DNA from: Oscillospiraceae bacterium
Lineage (GTDB): Bacteria; Bacillota; Clostridia; Oscillospirales; Oscillospiraceae
Length of the DNA stretch: 64,000 nt
Direction of reading: 5' to 3'
Assembly: GCA_017430985.1 (NCBI GenBank)
Contig: JAFRLZ010000008.1
Coordinates: forward strand, 1-64,000
The notes below the pieces were generated by a model. That model had not been told where the DNA came from and searched no databases. It saw nothing but the letters and a program-made list of their open reading frames with translations. The position numbers and the translations under genes were made by a program. Shown in pieces: positions 1-9,001 of this stretch (the stretch's first letter is position 1; every line of letters begins with the position of its first letter).

Positions 1-1475
1 GGGAACAGCAGCACGTCGCGGATGGCGGCCGAGTCCGTCAAAAGCATGCAGAGACGGTCGATGCCGTAGCCGATGCCGCCCGTGGGAGGCATGCCAATCT
101 CCAGCGCGTTGAGGAAATCCTCGTCCGTGTGGTTGGCCTCGGCGTCGCCCGCGGCGGCCAGCGCGTCCTGCGCCCTGAAGCGCTCCCGCTGGTCGATGGG
201 GTCGTTGAGCTCGGAGTAGGCGTTGCACATCTCCCAGCCGTTCATGAACAGCTCGAAGCGCTCGACATAGTCCGGATCGTCCGGCTTGCGCTTGGTCAGC
301 GGCGAGATCTCCACCGGGTGGTCCATGATGAAGGTCGGCTGCAGCAGGTGCTCCTCGACGAACTGCTCAAAGAACAGGTTGAGGATGTCGCCGCGCTTGT
401 GGCGCTGCTCGAACGCCACGCCGTGCGCCTTCGCCGCCTCGCGCGCCTCGTCGAGCGTACGGATCTCCCGGAAATCCACGCCCGCATACTGCTTCACCGC
501 GTCGAGCATGGTCAGCCGCGCAAAGGGCTTGCCCAGATCCATCTCCTCGCCGTTGTAGACGATGGTCGTGGCGCCGAGGACCTCCTGCGCGACGTGGCGG
601 AACATGTCCTCAGTCAGATCCATCATGCCGTGGTAGTCGGTGTAGGCCTGATAGAGCTCCATGAGCGTGAACTCCGGGTTGTGCCGGGTGTCCATGCCCT
701 CGTTGCGGAAGACGCGGCCGATCTCGTAGACTTTCTCCAGCCCGCCGACGATCAGGCGCTTGAGGTAGAGCTCCAGCGAGATGCGCAGCTTGAAATCCTC
801 GTCGAGCGCGTTGAAGTGCGTGACGAAGGGGCGCGCCGCCGCGCCGCCGGCGTTGGACACCAGCATCGGCGTCTCGACCTCGAGGAAGCCCCGCGCGTCC
901 AGATAGCGGCGGATGCTGCTGAGGATCTGCGAGCGCTTGATGAAGGTGTCGCGCACGTCCTCGTTCATGATGAGGTCGACGTAGCGCTGGCGGTAGCGCA
1001 GGTCGGTGTTGGTCATGCCGTGGTACTTCTCCGGCAGGGGGCGCAGGGACTTCGAGAGCAGCGTCACTTTTTCGACGTGGACGGAGATCTCCTCCGTTTT
1101 CGTCTTGAAGACGTAGCCCGTCACGCCGATGATATCGCCGATGTCGTACTTGCGGAAGTCGGCGAACTCCTGCGCGCTCACGGCGTCGGCGCGGGTGTAG
1201 AGCTGGATCTGGCCCGCGCGGTCCTGGATGTGGCAGAAGATCGCCTTGCCCATGCCGCGCTTGGACATGATGCGCCCGGCGACGGTGACGGTCTTGCCCT
1301 CGTATGCGTCATAATCGGCCTTGACGTCCGCGGAATAGGCGCTGCGCTCGAAGCGCGTCACGCGGAAGGGGTCTCTCCCCTCCTGCTGCAAAGCCGCCAG
1401 CTTATCGCGCCGGATCTGCAGGATCTCGCTGAGCTCCTGCGCCGGCTCGGCCGGCCGCTCGGTCTCATGGTTCAT
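1..1475 (-). CDS. lysS: Lysyl-tRNA synthetase, class II (3' end cut by window)
   Basis: This cytoplasmic enzyme charges tRNA-Lys with lysine using ATP. An N-terminal OB-fold anticodon-binding domain (about residues 55-150) precedes the class II core, with motif 2 (FRNEGMDTRHNPEFTLMEL) and motif 3 (GGIGYGIDRL). The last visible residues are RDVLLF, which lies within a few residues of the usual end of the family, so only a handful of codons are missing at the window edge. The ATG at 1475 follows a weak GGAG and lies 17 bases after the greA stop, so greA and lysS are probably cotranscribed from the promoter at 2025-2053. Confidence 0.97.
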   Translation of the reverse strand, partial: MNHETERPAEPAQELSEILQIRRDKLAALQQEGRDPFRVTRFERSAYSADVKADYDAYEGKTVTVAGRIMSKRGMGKAIFCHIQDRAGQIQLYTRADAVSAQEFADFRKYDIGDIIGVTGYVFKTKTEEISVHVEKVTLLSKSLRPLPEKYHGMTNTDLRYRQRYVDLIMNEDVRDTFIKRSQILSSIRRYLDARGFLEVETPMLVSNAGGAAARPFVTHFNALDEDFKLRISLELYLKRLIVGGLEKVYEIGRVFRNEGMDTRHNPEFTLMELYQAYTDYHGMMDLTEDMFRHVAQEVLGATTIVYNGEEMDLGKPFARLTMLDAVKQYAGVDFREIRTLDEAREAAKAHGVAFEQRHKRGDILNLFFEQFVEEHLLQPTFIMDHPVEISPLTKRKPDDPDYVERFELFMNGWEMCNAYSELNDPIDQRERFRAQDALAAAGDAEANHTDEDFLNALEIGMPPTGGIGYGIDRLCMLLTDSAAIRDVLLF

Positions 1476-1492
1476 GGTAAGCAAATCTCCGT

Positions 1493-1981
1493 TCAGCGGT
1501 TTTCAAGAGAGATGATCTTGAATTTCAGTTCCCCGGCCGGGGCGGTGATGGTGACGGTGTCGCCCGCGCGGTGGCCGTGCAGGCCCTTGCCGACGGGAGA
1601 ATCGTCGGAGATGCGGCCCTCCTTGGGGTTGGCCTCCTGGGAGCCGACGATCTCGAACGTGTCCTCAAAGCCGTCTTCCAGGTCGCGCACGCGCACGATG
1701 CTGCCGAGCGTCACGGTGTCTTTCGGGGCGTCCAGTTCCAGATTGTCCACGATCTCGGCGTTCTCGATCAGGTCCTTCAGCTCCGCGATCTTGGAATAGA
1801 GCTTGCCCTGCTCGTTCTTGGCCTCGTCATATTCGCTGTTTTCGGACAGATCGCCGAAGCTCCTGGCCTCTTTGATGAGCTCGGAGACTTCCTTCTCGCG
1901 GACGGTCTCCAGATAATCCAGCTCGTTCTTGAGTTCGTCAAGGCGCTCCTGGCTCATTTTGTATCTGTTCAAATTCGGCAT
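1493..1981 (-). CDS. greA: Transcription elongation factor GreA
   Basis: GreA rescues backtracked RNA polymerase by stimulating transcript cleavage. The 162-residue product has the expected length, with an N-terminal antiparallel coiled coil carrying the acidic tip region GDLSENSEYDEAKNEQ and a C-terminal FKBP-like domain with SPVGKGLHGHRAGD. I place the start at the ATG at 1981 because AAGGAG sits 9 bases upstream. A start 11 codons further up lies very close to the predicted transcription start and has no ribosome binding site. It is first in an operon with lysS, a common pairing in Firmicutes. Confidence 0.95.
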   Translation of the reverse strand: MPNLNRYKMSQERLDELKNELDYLETVREKEVSELIKEARSFGDLSENSEYDEAKNEQGKLYSKIAELKDLIENAEIVDNLELDAPKDTVTLGSIVRVRDLEDGFEDTFEIVGSQEANPKEGRISDDSPVGKGLHGHRAGDTVTITAPAGELKFKIISLENR

Positions 1982-2024
1982 AACACAGGTCTCCTTTTCG
2001 GGTATTGATTGCATACGGCCATAT

Positions 2025-2053
2025 ATTATAACTCAGATGAAGCAAAGCCGCAA
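2025..2053 (-). promoter_or_regulatory. Sigma-A type promoter of greA-lysS
   Basis: On the minus strand TTGCGG (2053-2048) and a perfect TATAAT (2030-2025) are separated by 17 bases. The -35 box lies inside the hairpin that ends the preceding operon, so terminator and promoter overlap. Inferred from sequence only. Confidence 0.7.
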
Positions 2054-2082
2054 GCCCTATTTTTCATAGGTCTGCGGCTTTG
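2043..2082 (-). terminator. Hairpin ending the ftsEX-M23-S41 cluster
   Basis: The arms CAAAGCCGC..CCTAT and ATAGG..GCGGCTTTG form a long stem with a short A-rich loop, 17 bases after the S41 protease stop. It lacks a clear U-run on the minus strand, so efficiency is uncertain. Confidence 0.55.
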
Positions 2083-2099
2083 CGGTAGTTCCTTTTCCG

Positions 2100-3353
2100 T
2101 CAGTTCGTGAAGCCCGTGCTGAGCATCGTCAGCGCCGTGCGCAGCTGATCGTCGTCGTTGTAGATGGACGTGCCGTTGCTGTCGCTGTTCTGATCATCCG
2201 CGATCTCCTCCTGCGTCCGGTTGTACACGACCGTATCCGGCACGACGCCGTTCTGCGAGATATCCACGCCGCCCGGCGTCAGATAGCTCTGCGTGGAGAG
2301 CAGGATCGCGCTGCCGTCCGACACCTCGATGATGTGCTGCGTGCGGGTCTTGCCGGTGGTCGGCTCGCCGATCAGCGTGGCCCAGTGGTACTCCTTGAGC
2401 ACCGCGGCGAAGATCTCCGCCTCGCTGTAGGTCTGGCTGTTGACCAGGACGCACATCGGCGTGCTCAGACTCAGGTTGTCAGACTTGGCGACTTCCTCCC
2501 GCCCGCTCTTGTCGCGCGCGATGAACAGATTGCCCTGCGGCAGGAGATAATCCAGCAGGAAGCGCATCTCCGACACCAGGCCGCCGGGATTGTCGCGGAT
2601 ATCGATAACGAAGCTCGTCACGTTCGCGTTGAGCATATTCTCGATCGCCGAGACGGCCGCCTCGCCGCTGCCCGCCTCAAAGTTGTCGATCTTCACATAA
2701 CCGGCGCCGGTGCGCTCGATGCGGTAGGACACGGGGTTTACATAACTCCTCGTGCAGTCCACCTTGATGGGATCGCTGCGCCCGTCCACGGTGATGGTGA
2801 AGGTGGTGTTGAGCTTGGAGCGGATCAGGGTCCGCACTTCGTCGGCGTCCATATCCTTCACGCTCTCGCCGTCCACCTCGGTGATGAGCATGCCGGCGCT
2901 GAGCCCGGCCCGCGCGGCGGGCGAATCGGAGTTGACCATGGTCACCTGGAAGCCGCCGTGCTCGCTCTTGAGGATGGAGATGCCGATGCTGGTGTACTCG
3001 TTGGACGAGGAGAGCTGATAGGTGCGGTATTCGTCGGCGGACATGTAGCTGCTCCACTTGTCGCCCAGGCCCGCGATCATGGCCGCGGCCGCGGACTGGC
3101 CCATGCGTTCGCGGTCGACCGCGTCGATGAAGTTTTCCTCGACGATGTCCTTGATCTCGATATAGCGCATGGCCTCGTCGTAGTCGGCCTTGCCGCCGAC
3201 GTTGCGGATGATGGTGGACGAGGTGAGCGCCACGGCGCCGCCGGTGAAGAGCACCAGCAGGATCAGCATGACCTTCAGCGGCACGCCGACGTTGAACAGC
3301 GCCGCCAGCGCCCGGCCGAGTTTTTTCAATAATCTGCGTAGAATTCTGCCCAT
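2100..3353 (-). CDS. S41 family C-terminal processing peptidase (CtpA/CtpB-like)
   Basis: This is a membrane-anchored serine protease acting outside the membrane. Residues about 25-45 form one transmembrane segment, a PDZ domain covers about 115-195, and the S41 domain about 215-370. The catalytic residues are visible: Ser310 in QTYSEAE, Lys335 in TTGK and Gln339 four residues later, the Ser-Lys-Gln spacing known from CtpB. It is the last gene of the cluster with FtsEX and two M23 peptidases. A role in trimming cell-wall hydrolases or their regulators is inference from context; in sporulating relatives such proteases also take part in intercompartment signalling. An in-frame TTATGTAAAC motif (2736-2745) encodes part of SYVN. 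Confidence 0.92.
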   Translation of the reverse strand: MGRILRRLLKKLGRALAALFNVGVPLKVMLILLVLFTGGAVALTSSTIIRNVGGKADYDEAMRYIEIKDIVEENFIDAVDRERMGQSAAAAMIAGLGDKWSSYMSADEYRTYQLSSSNEYTSIGISILKSEHGGFQVTMVNSDSPAARAGLSAGMLITEVDGESVKDMDADEVRTLIRSKLNTTFTITVDGRSDPIKVDCTRSYVNPVSYRIERTGAGYVKIDNFEAGSGEAAVSAIENMLNANVTSFVIDIRDNPGGLVSEMRFLLDYLLPQGNLFIARDKSGREEVAKSDNLSLSTPMCVLVNSQTYSEAEIFAAVLKEYHWATLIGEPTTGKTRTQHIIEVSDGSAILLSTQSYLTPGGVDISQNGVVPDTVVYNRTQEEIADDQNSDSNGTSIYNDDDQLRTALTMLSTGFTN

Positions 3354-3410
3354 ATCTGTCTCCCGGATTCCCGAAGCGTCGGGAAAAATGGTTTTATATG
3401 ACGCCGAGGA

Positions 3411-4709
3411 TCACTCGCCGGCGTCAGGCGCATAGGTCAGGCCGGAGAAGCCGCAGAAGTTTTCGATATCCGCGATGGCAACGGTGCCCTTGCGGACCTC
3501 GAAATGCAGGTGCGGACCGGTCGCCCAGCCGGTGCTGCCCACCGAGCCGATACGCTGCCCCCTGCTGACCGCGGCGCCCTCGCTCACGGCATAAGCGGAC
3601 AGGTGCGCGTAGAGCGTGTAGTAGCCGTTGCCGTGGTCGATCAGGATGCGGTTGCCGTATCCGCCGGATTCGCCGCAACCCACCACCGTACCGCTGTCTG
3701 CCGCCACAACAGCGTCGCCGGTGTTGGCGGCGATATCGATGCCGGAGTGGTAGCGCCACTCGTTCCAGATCGGATGGTAGCGGTTGCCGGCGCGGCTCGT
3801 GATGTAGGTATGTCCCGGACAGGGCCAGGTCCAGCCGCCGGTACCGACTACGGTCCCTCCGCCGGTGTAACCGCCGCCGCTCGCAGCCGCTGCGGCCGCG
3901 GCAGCCGCGGCTGCCGCTTTTGCCTCTTCTTCTCTGCGTTTGCGCTCGGCCTCCAGCTCGGCGATCTTCTGGTTCAGCACGGCCTGTACCTGCGCCTCTT
4001 CTGCTTTGAACTGCTCGGCGAGCGCCCCGTTCTGACGGATCTGCTCGTCGATCTGAGCGACATAGGCTACTGCCTCGTCGATTTCCTTCTGCAGCTGTTC
4101 CTGAACGGCACGCAGCTCGTCCTGCTTGACCTCCAGCTCCGCCTTGTAAGCCTCATACTCGGCCTTGACAGCCTCGGTATGCTCGCGGGCGGCGATATAA
4201 TCGTCCTCCAGCTCGCGGTCGCTCTGCATGATCTCGCCGATGTCGTCCATCGCGGTGAGCAGCTCGCCGAGATTGCTGGTCTTGAGCACCAGGGCCAGGA
4301 TGTTGTAGCCGCCGTTTTCCTCCATGGCGCGCACGCGGGTGCGGTAGCGCTCGAGCTGCTGCTCTTCCAGCGCCCTGGCCGCCTCCACGTCCTTGGCCTT
4401 GTCCTCGATCATCTGATCGTAGAGCGCGATCTCCTGCTCGTTGAGGAGCATCTCCTGCTTGTTGTATTCGGCGCGCTCGTCGAGAACGCGCTTCATCTCC
4501 AGGATGCTGCTCTGCTCCGCCTGCAGCGCGTCGATCTGGTCCTGCACCGCCTGGCGCTTTCTGCGCAGCTCATCGCGCTGGACCGCCAGCGCGTCGACCT
4601 CGGCCTGGGTGGCCGCCCAGACGGGCGCGGGCATGACGCCGAGGAGCAGCACCGCGCACAGCAGCGCGGCCAGAAGGCTCTTCAGCGGGCTTTTTCTCTG
4701 TTTGCTCAT
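3411..4709 (-). CDS. Coiled-coil M23 (LytM) family peptidoglycan hydrolase, copy 1
   Basis: This secreted EnvC/PcsB-like protein has 432 residues. A signal peptide (about 1-32, ending at PVWA) is followed by long coiled coil (about 35-265), a poly-Ala and Gly linker (265-292), and a LytM domain. The zinc ligands of an active enzyme are present: His321 and Asp325 (HSGID), His369 (YAHL), and His400-Leu-His402 (GPHLHFEV). It follows ftsEX and a paralogue in the same direction. Known relatives are switched on by FtsEX at the division site; applying that here is inference. A hydrolase rather than a pure activator is likely because the metal ligands are kept. Confidence 0.92.
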   Translation of the reverse strand: MSKQRKSPLKSLLAALLCAVLLLGVMPAPVWAATQAEVDALAVQRDELRRKRQAVQDQIDALQAEQSSILEMKRVLDERAEYNKQEMLLNEQEIALYDQMIEDKAKDVEAARALEEQQLERYRTRVRAMEENGGYNILALVLKTSNLGELLTAMDDIGEIMQSDRELEDDYIAAREHTEAVKAEYEAYKAELEVKQDELRAVQEQLQKEIDEAVAYVAQIDEQIRQNGALAEQFKAEEAQVQAVLNQKIAELEAERKRREEEAKAAAAAAAAAAAASGGGYTGGGTVVGTGGWTWPCPGHTYITSRAGNRYHPIWNEWRYHSGIDIAANTGDAVVAADSGTVVGCGESGGYGNRILIDHGNGYYTLYAHLSAYAVSEGAAVSRGQRIGSVGSTGWATGPHLHFEVRKGTVAIADIENFCGFSGLTYAPDAGE

Positions 4710-4734
4710 ATCAAATCCCTCGTGTGCGGTCTTC

Positions 4735-6054
4735 TCAGCAGTTGTAGAAGGTCATGCCCGAAAAGTAGTTCTCGGGGTTGACTCGCCCGCCGTTGACGAA
4801 GACCTCCAGATGGCAGTGGACACCGGTGGCGTTGCCGGTGGCGCCGAGATAGCCGATCGTCTGCCCCTTGGCGACGGTGTCGCCCTCGCTCACGGCGTAG
4901 CCGGACAGATGCCCGTAGAGCGTCTGCATGCCGTTGCCGTGGTCGATGATGACGCAGTTGCCGTAGCCGCCGTACCAGGAGGCTCTCGTGACCGTGCCCG
5001 CGTCGCAGGCGACGACGGGCTTGCCGGCCTTGTTGTAGCCGTCGATGTCCATACCGGAATGGAAGCGGGTCGTGCCCGGATTCATCGGGTCGTCACGGTT
5101 GCCGAAGCGGCTCGTGACGACGCGGCTGCTCGGGACGGGCCAGGTGAGACTGCCCGTGCCGACCACGGCGCTGCCGGGGTCTCCCCCGCCGGACGCGCCG
5201 CCGCCACCGCCGCCGGATGTGCCGCCGCCTGCCTGCTGCTGGCGGCGCAGCTCCTCCTGACGCTGGCGCTCGAGCTCAGCCTGCCGCTGACGCTCCAGCT
5301 CGGCCATCATCGAGGCGATCTCCTGGCTGGCCTGCTCCTCCTGCTTTTCAAGCTCCGCAAGAGCCTCGGCCGCCGCGCCGAGGTCGCCCTCGATCACCTG
5401 GATCAGCTCGATGGATTCGGCGATCATCTTCGCCAGCTCCAGCTGCTCGGCCTCCAGCTCGGCCTGGTGGTTTTCCAGCTCGAGCTTGATCTGTTCGTAT
5501 TCCGCCTGCACCTGCTCGTGGGCCGTGCGGGCGGCTATGTAGTCCTGCTCCAGCTGCTGGTCCTTCTCCATGATCAGACCGATGTCGTCGATCGCGCCGA
5601 GCAGCGCGGAAAAGCTGTCGGCATGGAGGAGCAGGGTCAGGATATCGAAGCTGCCGTTCTCCTCCATGGCGCGCACGCGGGTGCGCAGCCGTGCGAGCTG
5701 GGCCTCCTCGACCCGGCGGGCGGCCTCGACCTCTTTTTCCTTCTCCTGGATCAGCTGGCTGTAGAGCTGGACCTGCTCGCGCACGAGCTCGATCTGAGCC
5801 ATGGCCAGCGTGTTGCGCTCGTCCAGCGCCTGCTTCTGCTCGATCAGGCTCGCCTGCTGCTCCTTCAGCTCGTCGATCCGCTGCTGCGTAGCCTCCTGCT
5901 GAGCGACCAGCTCGTTCTTGCGCGCCTGGACCGCGTCGATATCCGCCTGTGAAACCGCGAAGGCCCGCGCCGGAATCACGCTGACGACCAGCATCAGCGC
6001 CATCAAGACGGCCAGGACGATCGCGATCACAGACGCGATCTTTTTGTTGTTCAT
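4735..6054 (-). CDS. Coiled-coil M23 (LytM) family peptidoglycan hydrolase, copy 2
   Basis: This paralogue of the next gene has the same architecture in 439 residues: an N-terminal hydrophobic signal segment (about 7-32), a coiled coil with heptad-like Gln/Glu-rich repeats (about 35-275), a Gly/Ser-rich linker, and a C-terminal LytM domain. Zinc ligands are visible in HSGMD, YGHLS and VHCHLEV. Both paralogues share the coiled-coil motif RTRVRAMEENG, which supports tandem duplication. It starts 35 bases after ftsX ends, the position occupied by FtsEX-controlled hydrolases in Firmicutes, so it is the likelier direct FtsEX partner. Confidence 0.92.
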   Translation of the reverse strand: MNNKKIASVIAIVLAVLMALMLVVSVIPARAFAVSQADIDAVQARKNELVAQQEATQQRIDELKEQQASLIEQKQALDERNTLAMAQIELVREQVQLYSQLIQEKEKEVEAARRVEEAQLARLRTRVRAMEENGSFDILTLLLHADSFSALLGAIDDIGLIMEKDQQLEQDYIAARTAHEQVQAEYEQIKLELENHQAELEAEQLELAKMIAESIELIQVIEGDLGAAAEALAELEKQEEQASQEIASMMAELERQRQAELERQRQEELRRQQQAGGGTSGGGGGGASGGGDPGSAVVGTGSLTWPVPSSRVVTSRFGNRDDPMNPGTTRFHSGMDIDGYNKAGKPVVACDAGTVTRASWYGGYGNCVIIDHGNGMQTLYGHLSGYAVSEGDTVAKGQTIGYLGATGNATGVHCHLEVFVNGGRVNPENYFSGMTFYNC

Positions 6055-6088
6055 GCTTCCTCCTTTACGAGGACCGGGAAAAGGTCTG

Positions 6089-6973
6089 TCAGACCTTCAG
6101 GTAGTTGCGGATGGCGTTGACGCCGCCGAACACGCCGACCAGGATGCCGATGCCCATAAAGGCGACGAACATCGGCATCGCCACCGTGCTGAGCGGGACG
6201 ACGTTGATGAAGCTGCCCGTGATGCCGCCGACGACGCGGCCGGTCACCAGATGGTAGATCCCCAGCTCCGCGAGGAAGCCGAGGCCGCCGCCCAGGATAC
6301 CGAGCACGAGGCCCTCGACCACGAAGGGCAGGCGGATAAAGCTGTTGTTCGCGCCGACCATCTTCATGATCGCGATCTCCTCCCGGCGGTTGAAGGTGGC
6401 GAGCTTGATGGTGTTCGTCATGATGAACACCGAGATGAAGGTGAGGATCGCGATCAGCGCCAGGGCGATCACGCTCACGACGTTGCGGACGGTCACGAAG
6501 CTCTTGGCGTAGTCCAGATGGGCGTTGACCTTCATGATGCCCTCGACGGACTCCAGCGCGGCCTTGGTCTGCGCCATGAGGGAGATGTCCGTCAGCTGGA
6601 TGACGAAGCGGTGGCGGAACACCGTCTCGTCGATGCCCTCCATCAGAGACTTGTCGTAGCTGCTCATGAAGTTGTCCATGGCGGTGACGCGGTCCACGAA
6701 CTCCACGGTGCTGACATTGTCGACCGCGGCGATGGCGGGCTCGAGCGCGCGGGCCTGCTCCTCCGAATAGGTCTCGTCCACGAAGGCGACGACCTCGTTC
6801 TGGTCCTCCAGGCTCTTGATGCCGGCGTCGATGTTGATCGTCAGCAGCGAGACGCTGCCCATGATGATGAGGCAGGCCATAATGATCGTGACCGAGGCGA
6901 AGGACATGAAGCCGTGCGTGGCGATGCTCCGGAAGCCCTCGCGGATCAGATAACCGATTCTATTCAATCTCAT
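6089..6973 (-). CDS. ftsX: Cell division protein FtsX
   Basis: This is the membrane subunit of the FtsEX complex, an ABC-type mechanotransmitter that controls septal wall hydrolases. Its 294 residues have the typical layout: TM1 about 24-47, an extracellular domain about 48-160 that contacts the hydrolase partner, and TM2-TM4 at about 163-187, 218-242 and 264-288. The cytoplasmic loop contains RREEIAIMKMVGAN, typical of the FtsX/MacB permease fold. The start overlaps the end of ftsE by 14 bases, implying translational coupling. Confidence 0.96.
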   Translation of the reverse strand: MRLNRIGYLIREGFRSIATHGFMSFASVTIIMACLIIMGSVSLLTINIDAGIKSLEDQNEVVAFVDETYSEEQARALEPAIAAVDNVSTVEFVDRVTAMDNFMSSYDKSLMEGIDETVFRHRFVIQLTDISLMAQTKAALESVEGIMKVNAHLDYAKSFVTVRNVVSVIALALIAILTFISVFIMTNTIKLATFNRREEIAIMKMVGANNSFIRLPFVVEGLVLGILGGGLGFLAELGIYHLVTGRVVGGITGSFINVVPLSTVAMPMFVAFMGIGILVGVFGGVNAIRNYLKV

Positions 6974-7652
6974 AGCTGTAGTACCCGTCCATTCCGTCGC
7001 TGATCACGCGGCCATTATCAATGGTGATAACGCGCTTGGCGAAGGCGTTGACCAGCTCCTTCTCGTGGGTGACGACCAGAATGGTGGTCCCCATCTCGTT
7101 GATCTTCTCAAACAGCAGCATCAGCTCGAGGCTGCGCACCGGGTCGAGGTTGCCGGTGGGCTCGTCGGCTACGATCATGCGCGGGTTGTTGGCCAGCGCG
7201 CGGGCGATGGCCACGCGCTGCTGCTCGCCGCCGGAGAGCTCCTTCGGCAGACGCTTCTCGCGCCCGTCGAGGCCGACCAGTTCCAGCACGTAGGGAACGC
7301 GGCGGCGGATCTCGCGGTTGGAGGCGCCGACGACGCGCATGGCGAAAGCCACGTTGTCATACACGTTCATATTCTCGATCAGACGGTAGTCCTGGAACAC
7401 GACGCCCAGCGAGCGGCGCATCTTCGGCAGCTTGCGGCGCTTGATGCGGCGCATGTCGTAATCGTTGACCGTGATCTCGCCGTCGTCCGCGCGCAGCTCG
7501 CCGGTGATGAGCTTCATGATCGTGGTCTTACCCGAGCCGGAGGGCCCGACGAGGAAGACGAATTCGCCCTCGTCGATGTTCAGGCTGACTCCGTCGAGCG
7601 CGACGATGTCGCTGCTGCGGTAGACCACCTTTACGTCTTTCATCTGAACCAT
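6960..7652 (-). CDS. ftsE: Cell division ATP-binding protein FtsE
   Basis: This is the ABC ATPase of FtsEX, 230 residues. Walker A GPSGSGKT (about 36-43), the Q-loop in VVFQDYRL, the signature LSGGEQQRVAIARAL, Walker B MIVADEPTGNLD and the switch His in VTHEK are all present. It heads the cluster ftsE-ftsX-M23-M23-S41. GGAG lies 11 bases before the ATG. No convincing promoter is visible in the 79 bases between it and the regulator gene, so transcription may partly come from upstream. Confidence 0.96.
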   Translation of the reverse strand: MVQMKDVKVVYRSSDIVALDGVSLNIDEGEFVFLVGPSGSGKTTIMKLITGELRADDGEITVNDYDMRRIKRRKLPKMRRSLGVVFQDYRLIENMNVYDNVAFAMRVVGASNREIRRRVPYVLELVGLDGREKRLPKELSGGEQQRVAIARALANNPRMIVADEPTGNLDPVRSLELMLLFEKINEMGTTILVVTHEKELVNAFAKRVITIDNGRVISDGMDGYYSYEIE

Positions 7653-7731
7653 AGGTGTTATGTCTCCAATCTAAGGGTTTTTGCGGGTCTCTGTATGTCC
7701 TGTATGTTCAAAAGCATTTCCGCCGGCGGCG

Positions 7732-8826
7732 TCAATACTTGGAGCTGTTGAGAGAGTCCAGATACTGCTTGACCATCATGGCCACCTTGAAGACGATGGC
7801 GTGGTCGAACTCGCGCAGGTCCAGCCCCGTGATCTTCTTGATCTTTTCGAGGCGGTAGACCAGCGTGTTGCGATGCACATAGAGCTTGCGGGAGGTCTCC
7901 GAGACGTTGAGGTTGTTCTCGAAGAAGCGGTTGATCGTCTCGATCGTGTCCTCGTCGAGCGTTTCGATGGGGCTCTTCTTGAAGACCTCGTTGAGGAACA
8001 TCTCGCAGAGCGTCGTGGGCAGCTGGTAGATGATGCGGCCGAGGCCCAGGCTCTCATAGTGGATGATGCTCTTCTCGCTGTCAAAGACGCGGCCGACGTC
8101 GATGGCGACCTGCGCCTCCTTGTAGCGGTCGGCCAGCTCCCGGATGTGATTGGCGTTCGTGCTCACGCCGATCACGCAGCGGATCCCCAGCTCCTCCTGG
8201 AGCGCCGCCTCGACCATGCGGGCGGCCTTCTGCGCCTCCTCGCCCTCGTCCGCCGGGGAGAGGGACTTGACCACGACGACGTCGGACTCGTTGATGTTGA
8301 TGACGAAATCCTTCTGCTTGTCCGGGAACAGGCGCTGCAGCAGCTCCACCGCCGCCACGTCGGAATTGTTCACCTGGCGGACCAGAAGCACCACGCGCGT
8401 CTCGTCCGTGACGAAGTGCAGCTCCTTGGCGCGCATGTAGACGTCGCCCGGGAGGATGTTGTCCGAGATGATGTTCTTGACGAAGGCAGCCTTGTTGTGC
8501 TTTTCCTCGTAATTGTCCTTGGCCTCGTTGAAGGCGACGGCGGCCAGCGCGCAGATCGTGCGCGCCGTGGCGTCGGTCCCGTCCGCGAAGGCCGTATAGT
8601 CAAAGCTGAGCCCGCTGGTCGAAAGCGGGCAGTAGGTCCGCTTGTCGCTGGTGACGGGACGCCCCGCGCTCTCCGGCTCGATCGCGTGGAAATCATCCAG
8701 GCGCGAACCGATCATGGCGAGCTCGCTGGCGGCCACCACGTAGCCCTGCTCATCCACCACGCCGATCGCTCTGTCCACCGCATCTTTCATCTGAATGATC
8801 ACATTCTGGAAAATTCTACTGGACAT
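7732..8826 (-). CDS. PucR/CdaR-type transcriptional regulator
   Basis: This 364-residue regulator ends in the PucR-type helix-turn-helix (about residues 305-360), with the typical motif LYVHRNTLVYRLEKIKKITG. The middle resembles the GGDEF-like region of CdaR proteins (for example GIRCVIGVSTN and ELADRYKEAQVAIDVG). The N-terminal segment (GVVDEQGYVVAASELAMIG) resembles the sugar-diacid recognition domain of CdaR. Family members sense sugar acids, purines or carbon status; the ligand here cannot be read from the sequence. It lies directly upstream of ftsE in the same direction, a pairing whose meaning is unknown. Confidence 0.85.
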   Translation of the reverse strand: MSSRIFQNVIIQMKDAVDRAIGVVDEQGYVVAASELAMIGSRLDDFHAIEPESAGRPVTSDKRTYCPLSTSGLSFDYTAFADGTDATARTICALAAVAFNEAKDNYEEKHNKAAFVKNIISDNILPGDVYMRAKELHFVTDETRVVLLVRQVNNSDVAAVELLQRLFPDKQKDFVININESDVVVVKSLSPADEGEEAQKAARMVEAALQEELGIRCVIGVSTNANHIRELADRYKEAQVAIDVGRVFDSEKSIIHYESLGLGRIIYQLPTTLCEMFLNEVFKKSPIETLDEDTIETINRFFENNLNVSETSRKLYVHRNTLVYRLEKIKKITGLDLREFDHAIVFKVAMMVKQYLDSLNSSKY

Positions 8827-8886
8827 ATCGTATCCTCCCGTGCGTTTCCGGCGAAAATGCCATAGAAACGCAGTTTATCTTTGTCC

Positions 8887-8915
8887 ATCATACAGCATCT
8901 TACTGTGATTTTCAA
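8887..8915 (-). promoter_or_regulatory. Sigma-A type promoter of the PucR/CdaR-like gene
   Basis: On the minus strand TTGAAA (8915-8910) and TATGAT (8892-8887) are separated by 17 bases, about 60 bases upstream of the start codon. The surrounding spacer (8827-9001) is AT-rich with no other feature that I can support. Confidence 0.65.
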
Positions 8916-9001
8916 TAGAAAGTGCGTTGTTTTTTTGTGAATTTTTTTAAGTTTGTGTCGCTTTCGCTCAATTTTGCCCAAAAAAGCGGAAATCTTTTCA
9001 G

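Noticed and set aside
129..1799. Long plus-strand open frame opposite lysS and greA
   Set aside because: It runs antisense across two well recognised genes and its composition (His, Asp, Val, Leu-rich) is typical of a shadow frame in GC-rich DNA. The same applies to long frames at 16637-19240, 30714-33071, 47581-50256, 55054-57690 and 60817-63441.
2736..2745. GTTTACATAA copies as -35 elements of internal promoters
   Set aside because: Although TTTACA resembles a -35 box, the copies inside genes have no -10 at a suitable distance and occur in both orientations.
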